Of a stretch of 64,000 nucleotides of DNA, positions 35,958 to 47,212 are shown piece by piece (the first letter of the stretch is position 1; every line of letters starts with the position of its first letter). Under the pieces are notes generated by a model. That model ran no database searches and was not told where the DNA came from. It saw nothing but the letters and a program-made list of their open reading frames with translations. Source of the DNA: Immersiella caudata (taxonomy: Eukaryota > Ascomycota > Sordariomycetes > Sordariales > Lasiosphaeriaceae); assembly GCA_030512335.1 (NCBI GenBank), contig JAULSU010000001.1, positions 2,976,001-3,040,000 of the forward strand, read 5' to 3'. The translations under genes and the position numbers were made by a program.

Positions 35958-38714
35958 TTACTTTAGGTAGCCGCTCGCCTTCAGCCAGTCGGTGACATCT
36001 GTGCGATCGCGCTCCAGCCACGAGACCTTGGAGCGAATAGCATCCAAGCTTTGCGCTAGCGACTGATCAAACCCAGCAGTGGGCTTGTCAGCAAAGAACT
36101 TCTCCACTCTCACCAGCTGCTCCTGGTTGGTGAAGCCAGAAGTGCAGATGGTCACCATGGTCCCGAGGAGAGACAAGGCAGGCGGCAGCTTCTTGACCAG
36201 CTCGTCCCAATTCTCCGTCATACAGGCGAAAAGAGCCTCGACGCCATTCGCGTGCCCACGAAGGCCGGCTGTTGGCATATAAATGTCTTGGTCCTTGACC
36301 TCACCGCTGAAGAGAAGTGACAAGGTTCTCTTGATGAGCTCTGGGTCCTTGGCCCGACCAAGAGATCGCAGAGCAGTGTTGCGCTCGTCGCTGTTCGTCG
36401 ACGTATGATAGAAGTTGAGGATAGCGTCATACTGGCAGATCGTTAGCTATTTGTTCTGAACAAATAGAGTATGCAGTGACAAACCTCTTCGGTTCCACCG
36501 TACTTCAGTGCCATGCTGAAGACACTGCCACGAATGTTGGGGTGGATCGCCGACTTGTCACCAGCCATGTACTTGGTGAACATCTCCTTTGCTGCCTTGA
36601 TGATGGTCTCATCTCCAGTCAGGCCTGCGCTACCGAAAAGCATGGCCTTGAACTGTTGTTGAATGTGACCGTCCTTGTCAGAGAATTCCCAGCCAAGCTC
36701 ATGCGCCTTGGGGCTGCAGAGATCTCTCTGGAAGGCTTCGATACCATCGCGAATGACTTGGTCCTCAAACATCCAAGTACCGTGGAGAGACCCGATGCGG
36801 GAGATGAGCTCGTTCCAGACCACGAATTCGGTCTCTGTGCTAAAGCCCTTCAGGAGGGACAGAACGCCCGAAGTCTTCTGATATCCCGAGGCCGCCAAGG
36901 CGCCGGCATCTGCGATCATGCCAGCCCTATCCTCAACACTCAAAAGCCCCTGCTTGGCCGCAGCACCGAGCTTCTCTAGCCGCTCAGGAGAGTACGACGT
37001 CCGGTACAGACCTGTGTGGTTGGCGTTGAGCTTGAAGAACCCGTCGCTTGGCATCTTGAAGTCTCCCTCACGGTTAGCAAGCGTCACGGTCTCGTCGACG
37101 CCGCCCTTGGTCCGCAGACCGAGGAAGACAGGGTAAATGACCTGATCCTCTTCGGGCTTAGTGTCCGCAGTGCGCAGGAATCGATTTTGCTTCAGGTGGA
37201 TCGTGTTGTCATCCTTCTCAGTGACCGTGACCACAGGGTAGCCGATGTGCTTGGTCCAGACTTGCATGACGTCCTCGACGTTCTTGCCGCTGGCCTCCGC
37301 AAGTGACGCCCACAGGTCGCCGGTCTGCGTGTTGCCGTATGCGTGCTTCTTCAGGTAGCGCCTCACTCCCTCCAAGAACATGTCTTCCCCGAGGTAAGTT
37401 GAGATCATTCGCAGGACACAGGATCCCTTAGAGTAGGAAATGGCGTCGAAGATTTGATTGATCTCATCGGCCTTCTTCACGGGGACCTCAATGGGATGAC
37501 TGCTGCGGAGGGAGTCGAGGGCGAGCGCCCGTTGAAGACTGTCTGTGACGTAGCTCTCCCATACCTTCCACTCAGGGTAGAAGATGTTGCAGGAATACTA
37601 GGCCGTACAAGTTAGTAATGGGTATACATTGACAGTGCTTGCAACCTACCCAGGAAGCCCACGTGGCGAAACCTTCGTTCAGCCACAAGCCATCCCACCA
37701 ATCCATCGTCACAAGGTTGCCAAACCATTGGTGAGCAAGCTCGTGCTGAACAACCTCGGCGACTCGCTCCTTGGTGGCGGCACCGCTGACCTTTTCGTCA
37801 AGGAGAAGATCAACAACGCGGTAGGTCACGAGACCCCAGTTCTCCATGGCGCCCTGAGCAAAGTCGGGAATGGCAATCTGGTCCATCTTTGGTAGAGGAA
37901 AGTCAATCCCAAAGACCTTTTCGTAGAACGCCAGCGTCTTGGCAGCTAGATCAAGCGAGAACCGACCATGCTCGATATCTTGTCCGGGTGGGGCGTAGAC
38001 ACGGACGGGGACGCGAAAGTCATTGGTCTCGATGTAGTTCAGCTCGCCAACGACAAAGGCAACGAGATAAGTTGACATCAGGGGCGACTTGTTGAAGGTG
38101 ACGGCCTTTCTAGTCCCGCCGCTGATCTTGGACTGGACCTCAGTCTCGGACGCGACATCCATGTTGCTGAGGCAGGTCAAGTTCTTGTCAGCGATCAGCG
38201 TGACGGTGAACTCGGCCTTGAGAGACGGCTCGTCGAAGCAGGGGAAAGCTCGGCGGGCGTCGGTAGGCTCCATCTGCGTGACGGCCATAATTCCCTCGCT
38301 ACCATCGGCGTTCTTGTACGTGGAGCGGTAGAAACCGGCCATCTTGTCGTTGAGCTGGCCGGTGAAGCTCACCTCCAGCTGTGCCTTGGATCCCTTCGGC
38401 GCGGCATTATCAAAGTCAAAGGTGCTGATCTGAAGATCTTCGTTGTATGAGACGGCGGGCGTGGAGCTGATAGTCTGACCACCAGATGTGATTTTCGCAC
38501 CATGGACGTCGAGCTCAAGGGTGTGCAGGGAAATGGACTTGGAATCCTCAACAACGTCAAGGTCGATGACAACGGTGCCATCAAAGGTGAGCTTCTCGAA
38601 GTCGGGCTCTAGCGTAACGTGGTAGTGCCGGGGAATGACATTGGCAGGGAGCAGCTCTCTGGACTGCACGTTGACTCCACTGGAGACATCGGCCATAGCT
38701 TGCGTCCTGCACAT
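35958..38714 (-). CDS. APE2: M1-family zinc aminopeptidase (Ape2/Aap1, puromycin-sensitive type), 883 aa
   Basis: Exons are 38714-37650, 37597-36485 and 36431-35958. The enzyme removes N-terminal residues from peptides. The substrate-recognition motif GAMEN is at 288-292 (IPDFAQGAMENWG) and the zinc site HELAH at 324-328 with Glu347 in WLNEGFA, in the family's expected order. A C-terminal helical domain of the ERAP1-like kind ends the protein. The first ATG is 38714 (MCRTQAMADV); a second in-frame ATG lies six codons on (38696, MADVSSGVNV), which is the likely cytosolic start. Upstream of 38714 the same frame stays open for at least 41 codons that are rich in Arg and Ser with no Asp or Glu, like a mitochondrial presequence, but without an ATG that I could find. 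Length fits the family (about 850-950). Confidence 0.94.
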
Positions 38715-40748
38715 GGTGTGACGGCGGCAAGAGCAGTGCCGAATTGGCTGGCTGGAAAGACGGACCGTCCGAGAAAACGAAGGGTAAGAAGCTGAACGAT
38801 GGCGAGAAACCTGGTTCAGGCTGGTGTTCAGGTTCAAGCTTGTTGATGCAGAGTACGATCGTTTTGAGCTCGAGAGACTGCGGGGTGATCAGAATGCTAT
38901 GCATCAACCAGGAGGGGTAGGTAGGGGTGTGGGAGCTCCCAGAGGGGTGGGTCCAGCGAATAAAGGCTGGGGGGCATTTACCGTGCTGGGGACTGAAAAC
39001 TCTTCGAAGCTTGCGCGCGTGGAATTCTTTGTAGTGCTCGGGAGGCCGGCCGCAAACAAATCGACGAGCGATACATGATGAAAAGAAGGGATGATTCGGC
39101 AGAGAGACAGTGGATCCTAATATACAACACACAACACAACTATCGTACACGCTGTTACGCACAGTGGTCGTCAGGGAGTTTGGAAGAGACTTCCATCTGA
39201 ATGCAAGTTGCCTGCTTGGGAACCCGGAATCTTAGGTAATTACTGCAGGCCTGGTCCATGCTCAGGTGGCTCCACCTGCCGCTTGTTGCAAAGCTGATGA
39301 CCGCTTTGGGCAGGCGGTCGGAGCCCTTCGCTGTCTGGGATGGCACCGTGACAAGTTAGCTGCGCTTCAATCTACCAGCAAATGATTCGAATAACTACAC
39401 TGGAGGTTTCTGTCGTCCCATGACGCTATTCAGGGCGAGAGGATAGGGTTGCAGCGAGGCGCAGACCCGTATGTAGCACTTGAATGGCCGCCACTCAACG
39501 TCCAAACGCTAGCTTGTGCCCGTTCAGTTGGGAAGCTCACAAAAACCGGGCGAACATTCCAGGTGCCACCTCATCGACAATAGGAAAGATATATGGAACA
39601 ATGGAACAATACTTAGATGACATGCTGTAGAAGACTGCTCTGCATCCGTCAACCAAAAGACGGGTGCCCGGAAAAGGGGGCACTTCTGCACTTCGTCTGG
39701 GCTGAACGAGATGGCGCATTCCAACCCTGGGAACGAGCGTTGAAGCCATAAATATACAATGCTGACAAGCTGCATTGGGAGGGCCTGGTTCGGTTGTGGA
39801 CTCGCTGCCTGGGCTCGAGGCAGTTCTTGCTGATGCAGGTTGCCCAGTCAATTAGCCATTCCTGTATCGACACCTAGCACTGGTCATTACCTAGAGGCCT
39901 CTCTTGATGTCCAGATGACACGAGCTGGGCCAGTGCAAGCGGGATGTCAGGATTGGCCGAATAGCCCGACAGGCGCTACTCATGCCTTACTGAGTGCAAG
40001 GCAACGGGGCCGGGAGCACCCGTACATATCTCTCAACCGAACCCTCGTTTACCTCGCATCCCCGGCCCGGCAACAAGCTCGAAGTCAGCCCCGGCCCGGG
40101 TGCGGTAGAGTCGGACTCAGCCGCCATGGTGGGGGTTGGCCGGAGCGCACTACAGGTCGATCAACGGGTGAGAGTTATGGCTGCTCCTCAAGGCCGGCTG
40201 GAGTAGCGCGTGGGGGCAAAGTCGAAATATGGCGAATTCCGCGTTGGTGTTCGCTGGAGAAAGTCTGGCTTGTGTAGCTGGGTCGACATTGGGGGGATTG
40301 CTGGCGAAAGCAAAGTCCGACCAAGGACAAGGTCGCAATACCTGCTGCTGAGAGACTTGGTGATTTTTTTTCTCTCGCTCGATCAAACGGCGAGTCCGGT
40401 CGGGACGGGAGCAAGCCTCCCTCTCAACGCGAATCGCAGCTGCAGATTATGGTTGAGTTTTCGGGCTGGAGGTAGATGCTACCTTGACCCGATGTCGCTC
40501 TTCGCAAGTTTTGGAGCGTAACACCGATGACAGCTCTTGGCGCACTAGCAGGCAAGAGGTCCCGTCGACCTCAAGGATCACCCCACCAAACAAAACTGCC
40601 CCTCCTCTCCATCTCTGCTCGAGTTCCAAAAGCTTCCGTCGCCAAGCTCCCATCCAACTCAAATCTCTTCTCTTCACTTTTCTTCCATCTTTCACAACAA
40701 ATCTAGACATCATCCAAGCTTCATAACTTCCAGCCCTACGATCGCGAG
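38715..40748. promoter_or_regulatory. divergent intergenic region between aminopeptidase and enolase
   Basis: About 2 kb with no supported gene, holding both promoters. On the enolase side, pyrimidine-rich tracts at about 40597-40620 and 40661-40695 lie before the 5'UTR intron donor at 40749. CT-rich stretches just before the transcription start are usual for strongly expressed fungal genes. No specific factor site is claimed. Confidence 0.45.
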
Positions 40749-41102
40749 GTACGTGCGTGACGTTGTTTTCTTCCATCTTGTATCCCACCTTCTCTCCCCT
40801 GCCCCGCGCACCATGACCCCGCCATTGGACGCGATGGAGGGCCTTGGTGAGATCGACTCTTGCGGCATATTATGACTCTTGCGGAATCGCTGCTGAGCGA
40901 ATTTCATCGCGTATTAATACCAGGCGGAGGTGTTTTCTCCCGCTACGTGTTTGTTTCGTTCTTCCTCCATCCCACGGCCCTAAAACCAACCCCTCACCTA
41001 CAGCTCTAGGATTGGGAGCAAAAACGGCCCGACACTGACCAAATCCTGTCACCAAGCCGATTGCATCAGCACCTTTCTCCTGGGATCCAATTGCTAACAT
41101 AG
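40749..41102 (+). other. intron in the 5'UTR of the enolase gene
   Basis: A 354-base intron is bounded by CGAG|GTACGT and a branch-point-like GCTAAC next to CATAG, ending 21 bases before the enolase ATG. It is longer than the coding introns here. Leader introns are common in fungal glycolytic genes. Confidence 0.6.
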
Positions 41103-41123
41103 GACGCCACAGAAGCATTCAAG

Positions 41124-42561
41124 ATGACCATCTCCAAGATCCACGCTCGCTACGTCTACGACTCTCGCGGTAACCCCACCGTCGAGGTCGATGTTGTGAC
41201 CGAGACTGGCCTTCACCGCGCCATCGTTCCCTCGGGAGCTTCCACTGGTTCGTCTTACCAAGATACCAGTCGCGTCCAAACCCTGTCACAAGGCTAACAA
41301 GGTCTGGATAGGCCAGCACGAGGCTTGCGAGCTCCGCGACGGCGACAAGTCCAAGTGGGGCGGCAAGGGCGTCCTCCAGGCGGTCAAGAATGTCAACGAG
41401 GTCATCAGCCCTGCTCTCATCAAGGAGAACATCGATGTCAAGGACCAGTCCAAGGTTGACAAGTTCCTGATCGATCTCGATGGAACCCCCAACAAGACCA
41501 AGCTTGGTGCCAACGCCATCCTTGGTGTCAGCTTGGCTGTTGCCAAGGCTGGTGCTGCCGAGAAGGGCGTCCCCCTCTATGCCCACATCTCGGACCTCTC
41601 CGGCACCAAGAAGCCCTATGTTCTCCCCGTGCCCTTCATGAACGTCCTGAACGGCGGGTACGTACCCCATTCCAGAGCCGACCAGATCCCGAGACCCCAC
41701 TAACAACCCGGCAGTTCCCACGCTGGTGGCCGTCTGGCTTTCCAGGAGTTCATGATTGTCCCGGATTCCGCTCCTTCCTTCTCGGAGGCCATGCGCCAGG
41801 GCGCTGAAGTCTACCAGATCCTCAAGGGTCTGGCGAAGAAGAAGTACGGCCAGTCTGCTGGCAACGTCGGTGATGAGGGTGGTGTCGCCCCCGATATCCA
41901 GAACCCCACCGAAGCCCTTGAACTCATCACTGAGGCCATCGAGAAGGCCGGCTATACCGGCCAGGTTAAGATTGCCATGGATGTTGCCTCCAGCGAGTTC
42001 TACAAGGAGGACGCCAAGAAGTACGACCTCGACTTCAAGAACCCCGACAGCGACCCCAGCAAGTGGCTCACGTATGAGGAGCTCGCCAACCTGTACAGCG
42101 AGCTCGCTAAGAAGTATCCCATTGTCAGCATTGAGGACCCCTTTGCTGAGGATGACTGGGAGGCGTGGAGCTACTTCTACAAGACTCAGGACATCCAGCT
42201 GGTTGCTGATGACCTGACTGTCACCAACCCCCTGCGCATCAAGAAGGCCATTGAGCTCAAGGCTGCCAACGCCCTTCTCCTCAAGGTCAACCAGATCGGT
42301 ACTCTGACTGAGTCGATCCAGGCTGCCAAGGACTCGTTCGCTGATGGCTGGGGCGTCATGGTTTCTCACCGCTCCGGCGAGACTGAGGATGTGACCATTG
42401 CCGACGTCGTTGTCGGCATCCGTGCTGGTCAGATCAAGACTGGTGCGCCCGCAAGATCTGAGCGTCTCGCCAAGCTCAACCAGATTCTGCGTATCGAGGA
42501 GGAGCTCGGCTCCAACGCGATCTACGCCGGCGAGAAGTTCCGCACTGCTGTCAACCTCTAA
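41124..42561 (+). CDS. ENO1: enolase (2-phosphoglycerate hydratase), 438 aa
   Basis: Exons are 41124-41247, 41312-41657 and 41715-42561 (1317 nt). Enolase converts 2-phosphoglycerate to phosphoenolpyruvate in cytosolic glycolysis. Diagnostic stretches: SKIHARYVYDSRGNPTVEVD at the N-terminus, the mobile loop SGASTG, SHAGGRLAFQEFMI, GDEGGVAPD, the metal-binding Glu in SIEDPF and Asp in LVADD, the catalytic lysine in LLKVNQIGT, and SHRSGETED. The length of 438 matches fungal enolases. Codons are strongly biased to C/G endings (GTC, AAG, GGC), much more than in neighbouring genes, as expected for high expression. The start lies just after the 5'UTR intron. Confidence 0.98.
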
Positions 42562-43164
42562 ATCAGGAATGACAGACTGTCCGCTCGGAAAGAGTCGGGA
42601 CTTGGCGGTAAAGGGATATGCGGCTGTCGGGTTGGGGAACGTGTTTACCTCGGATAAAATGGCTTTGGTGGTGGTCCACGAAAACGGCGAGATCCGATAG
42701 AGTAACGTGACGAATAAATACCATGGTTGTCCTCCCTATGCAGTGAGCCGACGTCGTTGACATTCGTGTCTTTATTGTGATTCTGCGCGTAAAGTTCTTC
42801 GTGCTATTCGATTGTGTTCAGACCCACGGCAGTCGATGGGGCCCGGCTGAGCGTAACAACAATCGATTGCCCAAAATCACAATTAGGCGAATCGGGGAGT
42901 TCGAGAAACTCGTTGGTCCCATTTTCCCAAGTTTGTGAGGAGGCGATGCCTTGGCGCGAAGTGCCGGCCGCCGCCAGCTGGCGATCGTTGCTACAGTGAC
43001 CTGTCTAAATATTTTGTAACTTGCCGCGGCGGCCGTTCATCGACCCCTCCAACAACATCATCGACAAGGTAAAGGCCACTGTTGGGACGCGCTCAACATT
43101 ACTTCCCTGGGCTTTCTACTGCAACATTACTGAGCCACCATAAAGGCTGGCAATATCGCACAGC
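42562..43164. other. intergenic between tandem enolase and checkpoint kinase genes
   Basis: 603 bases holding the enolase 3'UTR and the BUB1 promoter. No gene seen. Confidence 0.5.
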
Positions 43165-46100
43165 ATGGCGGGCGACGATCTGATCAACTTCGACATTATC
43201 GAGGGCCACAAAGAAAACATTCAGGCTCTTCCCAGTGGCCGATCAGCAAAGAAACTTGCAGAGCTCTTCTCGCCATCGCCAGCACACAACAAATTCTCGC
43301 CACAGTCACTGGAGAGTACAAAGAGCGTTAACGAGTGTATCCGCGCCGAGTACGAGGCAGAAATCGCCAACATCACCGAGTCCGACGATCCCCTCGATGT
43401 CTACGACCGATACGTGCGTTGGACACTGGATGCATATCCATCAGCCCAAGCTACACCGCAGTCACAACTACATACTCTCCTTGAGCGCGCTACCAAGGCA
43501 TTTGTGAACGCGCCACAGTACAAGAGCGATCCACGATACATCAAGCTGTGGCTGCATTACATTCAGTTCTTTTCCGACTCGCCGCGCGAGACTTTTGTTT
43601 TCCTTTCGCGACATGGAATCGGCGAGACGCTAGCATTATTCTACGAAGAGTATGCTGCCTGGCTAGAGAGCGCGGGTCGCTGGGCGCAGGCAGAAGAGGT
43701 CTACAAGCTAGGGATTGAGCGCGAAGCTAGACCCACGTCGCGCTTGCTACGAAAGTTCGGCGAGTTTGAGCAACGAAGGGCCCAGGTTCCGGACGCTAAC
43801 GGCCCCTCTTCCCCTGCACTGCCGACAGTTCGACCAGCCCTGGCGGCGAAGGTCGACCCGTTTGGGGCGGCGGTTACAGCAGCGCGAGACCCTCAGGCTC
43901 CCAGACAGACAAGCGCGATTGGCGGACAGTCGGCCAAGCCAGCGCGGGGGAAGTTGGCCATCTTCTCCGACGCAGATGCCAAGCCTCCGGCATTGGGATC
44001 GCGGGGCGAGGGATCGAAGGGGTGGGACAGCATCGGGTCGCTTGCGGAACGCAAGAAGGAGAACGCGATGGAGCCTAAGCCTTGGGCTGGAGAGACGTTG
44101 AAGGCGGGTGGAAAGAAGAGCACTTCTCCAAAGATGCAGATCTTCAGAGATACGGTATGTTCACCTTTCTGTCCTCCCAACACAATCAGATGTTGATCAA
44201 TACAGGACTAATGAATTGGCTGTGTGGCGTTTTTGTATTTCAGTCTCTGCCTAAACAATTGTCCCAATCACATATTAGAATCCACCACTCGCAAGCTCAA
44301 GTAACCGTGAATCCGTCCAATGGCAAGAAGGAGCGCGTCTTTGTGGATCTACGGGTCGTCTACCCGACCCCCGACGAGCCCGGGACGGAGCTGAGCTTCG
44401 AAGAGGTCTGGGCCGCAAACCGCGGCTGGCTGGGCCAAGAGTGGACAGATGAGGTTGATGTTTCCCAACTCGGTGGGCCTCTGATGGATGAGAACAGCCT
44501 TCCAGATCGGAGTGCCATGACAGAGAAGGTCGCGACCAAGTTGGCGGTGCACCATGATACGGTCAGGTTGGATGAGAATGGCGCGCCAATTTACCCAAAG
44601 CCAAGCAAGCCGAGGAAGAAGAAAACGATTGAGGTCAATGAGACCCAGATAAGTATGTCAATACCCTTGAAGTTGAAAAACACTGCTGATGCCCCCACAG
44701 TCAAAGCGAAACTCAATTCGCCTTCCGGGAAGAAGATTAAAAGGAGGCAGACGGCAGAACCCACCATGACATTGCACACGAAGGCTGCGACGGACGACAT
44801 TTATGACATTTTCAACGCACCGCTCAAACCGGTGGCGGACGCTGCGGTGAGTGACGATGATCATGGGTATGAGACAGACGATTACACCAGTGGGGCCGAG
44901 AGCACTGGCACCACCAGGAATATTACAACCAGCGAGGCAGGTGACGAGGACGAAGAGGAAGAAGAAGTTGGTGATGAGAACCTTGAGGACGAGACCTCGG
45001 ACGTGAAGAGTGTTAGCGAGTGGTCAGAGTTTTCTACAAGGAAACACATCCCTGACCTTGGAGATGGCGAAGAGGGGCCAAATGACACCCAAGTATCAGA
45101 CCTGATCGACATCCACAACCACGAGCAAGATTCCTCCGGAACTGGCTCAGAGCAGAGAGATCGGACCCCGGAACAGGAGATCGACGAAGAGGATGAAGAC
45201 GTGTCAACCCCGGTTACAGACGAATTTCCACCACGCACGAGAACATCTTTTGTGCCCATCCCTCCTGAGGACTACGTGCCCTCCAGGAGACCATATCGGG
45301 ACCCAGTGGAGGCGGCTAATAACCGCCTCCCATTCATGACGCCTATCACAGAAAGAACAGAGTCGTCTTTGGACATTACCCACAGCGGAATCGATCTTCT
45401 AGCCAAAACCCCTTGCAAGAAGGAGGACAGGAGATATGCCGATGATGAAGACTCGATCAACCTTGAGCCTCTCAGCAGTCCTTTGCGGGAGGTGATTGAA
45501 GAGGACACACCGGATGAGTTACCCAAGTGGAAGGTTGCCCAACCACAACTTCAGAAGGCCAAATCAACCTCGGCGGCCAATGTGCTGGCACCCAAGGTGC
45601 TTGGCCCCAAAGCTTTGGCACCAAGGGCTCTGGCTCCGAATGCCCTGGCCCCTAAGGGCCCGATTGTTAAAGACCTGCAGTGTAACCCTGTCGACGACAG
45701 TGTCCGAAACGAGATTTTGGCGAATATGCAGCCTCCACTGAGCAGCTATGACGGCTTCTACGATCACCGCAATGAACAATGCGACAAGGGAAGCGAAATC
45801 CGAAAATTCGCCAAGTTGACAAAGGGGAGCCGGAACAGCACTGACAAAACGTGTAATCTTGGCGCCTCGGTGGTGATCCAGTTCCCTGATACTGAGACCA
45901 AGTACACTCTCCGCAAAGAGCTCGGTGCCGGCGCCTTCGCGCCCGTGTACCTTGTCGAGAACTCCCACCCAGACGGGGCCGAGGAGGAGCATGAGTCCGG
46001 GTTACCGCACGACGAAAACACCCCAGTCGCAATGATGGGCCGCGGTGCGTTTGCCAGCGCCCACAATCGACGACAAGAGCGTGAGGCTCTGAAGATGGAG

Positions 46101-46979
46101 CATCCACCGAGCGCCTGGGAGTTCCACATGATGCGTCTCGCCCACGCTCGCCTCGGACCCCAGCACCGTGTGGCGGCCTCGCTGTCACCAGCCCTTGAAA
46201 TGCACCTGTATCAAGACGAGAGCTTTCTCTTCCTTCCTTTTTTTCCACACGGCACCCTTCTCGATGTCGTCAACCTCTTCCGTGCCGAGCCGTCCGGCGT
46301 GATGGACGAACAGCTGGTCATGTTCTTCTCCATCGAGCTGCTACGCACAGTCGAGGCTCTGCACGCCAAGCAGCTTCTACACGGCGACATCAAGGCCGAT
46401 AACTGCTTGCTGCGGCTAGACAGCATTGGTAGCCCTGAGTTGAGCGCTCCATGGAAATCCAGCGGCAGTGGCGGCTGGTCGTCCCGCGGAATCACTCTTA
46501 TCGACTTTGGCCGCGCCATTGACATGCGTGCCTTTGTGCCCGAGGTGCAATTCATCGCCGACTGGAAGACCTCAGCCCAGGACTGCGCTGAGATGCGCGA
46601 GGGCAGACCGTGGACGTGGCAAATCGACTACCACGGCCTGGCCGGCACCGTCCACTGTCTTCTCTTCGGGAAGTACATTGAGACGGTTCGCTGCGATGCT
46701 GGCGGGCTCGGCACAGCTGGTGTCGGCGGACGCAGGTACAAGATTCGCGAGAGCTTGAAGCGGTACTGGCAGACGGAGATTTGGGCTGAATGTTTCGACG
46801 TGCTTCTCAACCCCGGCCAGTTCGCGCCGCAGGAGGAGGGTCAGCGCATGCCGGTGCTACGGAGCATGAAGAGCGTGCGGGAGAAGATGGAAGGTTGGCT
46901 GGAGGCGAACTGCGAGCGCGGTGTGGGACTTAGGGGCATGATGGGGAAAGTCGAGGCTTGGGCTAGAGGGAGGAGGTAA
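43165..46979 (+). CDS. BUB1: spindle-checkpoint kinase, Bub1/Mad3 (MADBUB) type, 1225 aa
   Basis: Exons are 43165-44154, 44244-44652 and 44701-46979 (3678 nt). Order of parts: a KEN box at 16-18; the Mad3/Bub1 TPR domain at about 50-210 (DPLDVYDRYVRWTLDAYPS, LWLHYIQFFSD, LALFYEEYAAWLESAGRW); a second KEN at 298-300; a Bub3-binding GLEBS-like motif at about 490 (HTKAATDDIYDIFNAPL); a long acidic disordered region; a five-fold pentapeptide repeat at about 761-785; and a kinase domain from about 868. The kinase has the Gly loop (LGAGAFAPVY), the lysine in ALKMEHP, the loop HGDIKADN (about 1027) and DFG (about 1067). It restrains the anaphase-promoting complex until kinetochores attach and recruits shugoshin through histone H2A phosphorylation. 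The second intron (44653-44700) is 48 nt with no in-frame stop, so retention would add 16 residues without breaking the frame. Confidence 0.94.
45582..45656 (+). repeat. five 15-nt tandem repeats inside the checkpoint kinase gene
   Basis: Five adjacent 15-base units encode VLAPK-VLGPK-ALAPR-ALAPN-ALAPK. The units differ mainly at third codon positions, so the array is old or under protein-level constraint. It lies in the disordered region before the kinase domain. Confidence 0.85.
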
Positions 46980-47212
46980 AATGGATTGTTCGCCATGACT
47001 GGCTTGGGAGGTTGGGACTGGGAATGAAGGATATTGCACATGAGCGATGGATCAAATTTGTTTTTTTAAATCATGTTCTGCGTCATGGTTGAGAGGGGTT
47101 GGCTAATGGCTCAATGCTTGCCCCTGCTCGGCACCTGTCATCTCCTATCTTGTTCTTGTTATTATACATCATCATATACGGTTCGTTTATGTTAACTCCA
47201 CTTTCCCGGAGA

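Noticed and set aside
41119..42369. 416-codon antisense frame over enolase
   Set aside because: A codon-bias shadow of a highly expressed gene; Leu/Val/Gly-rich with no independent evidence.
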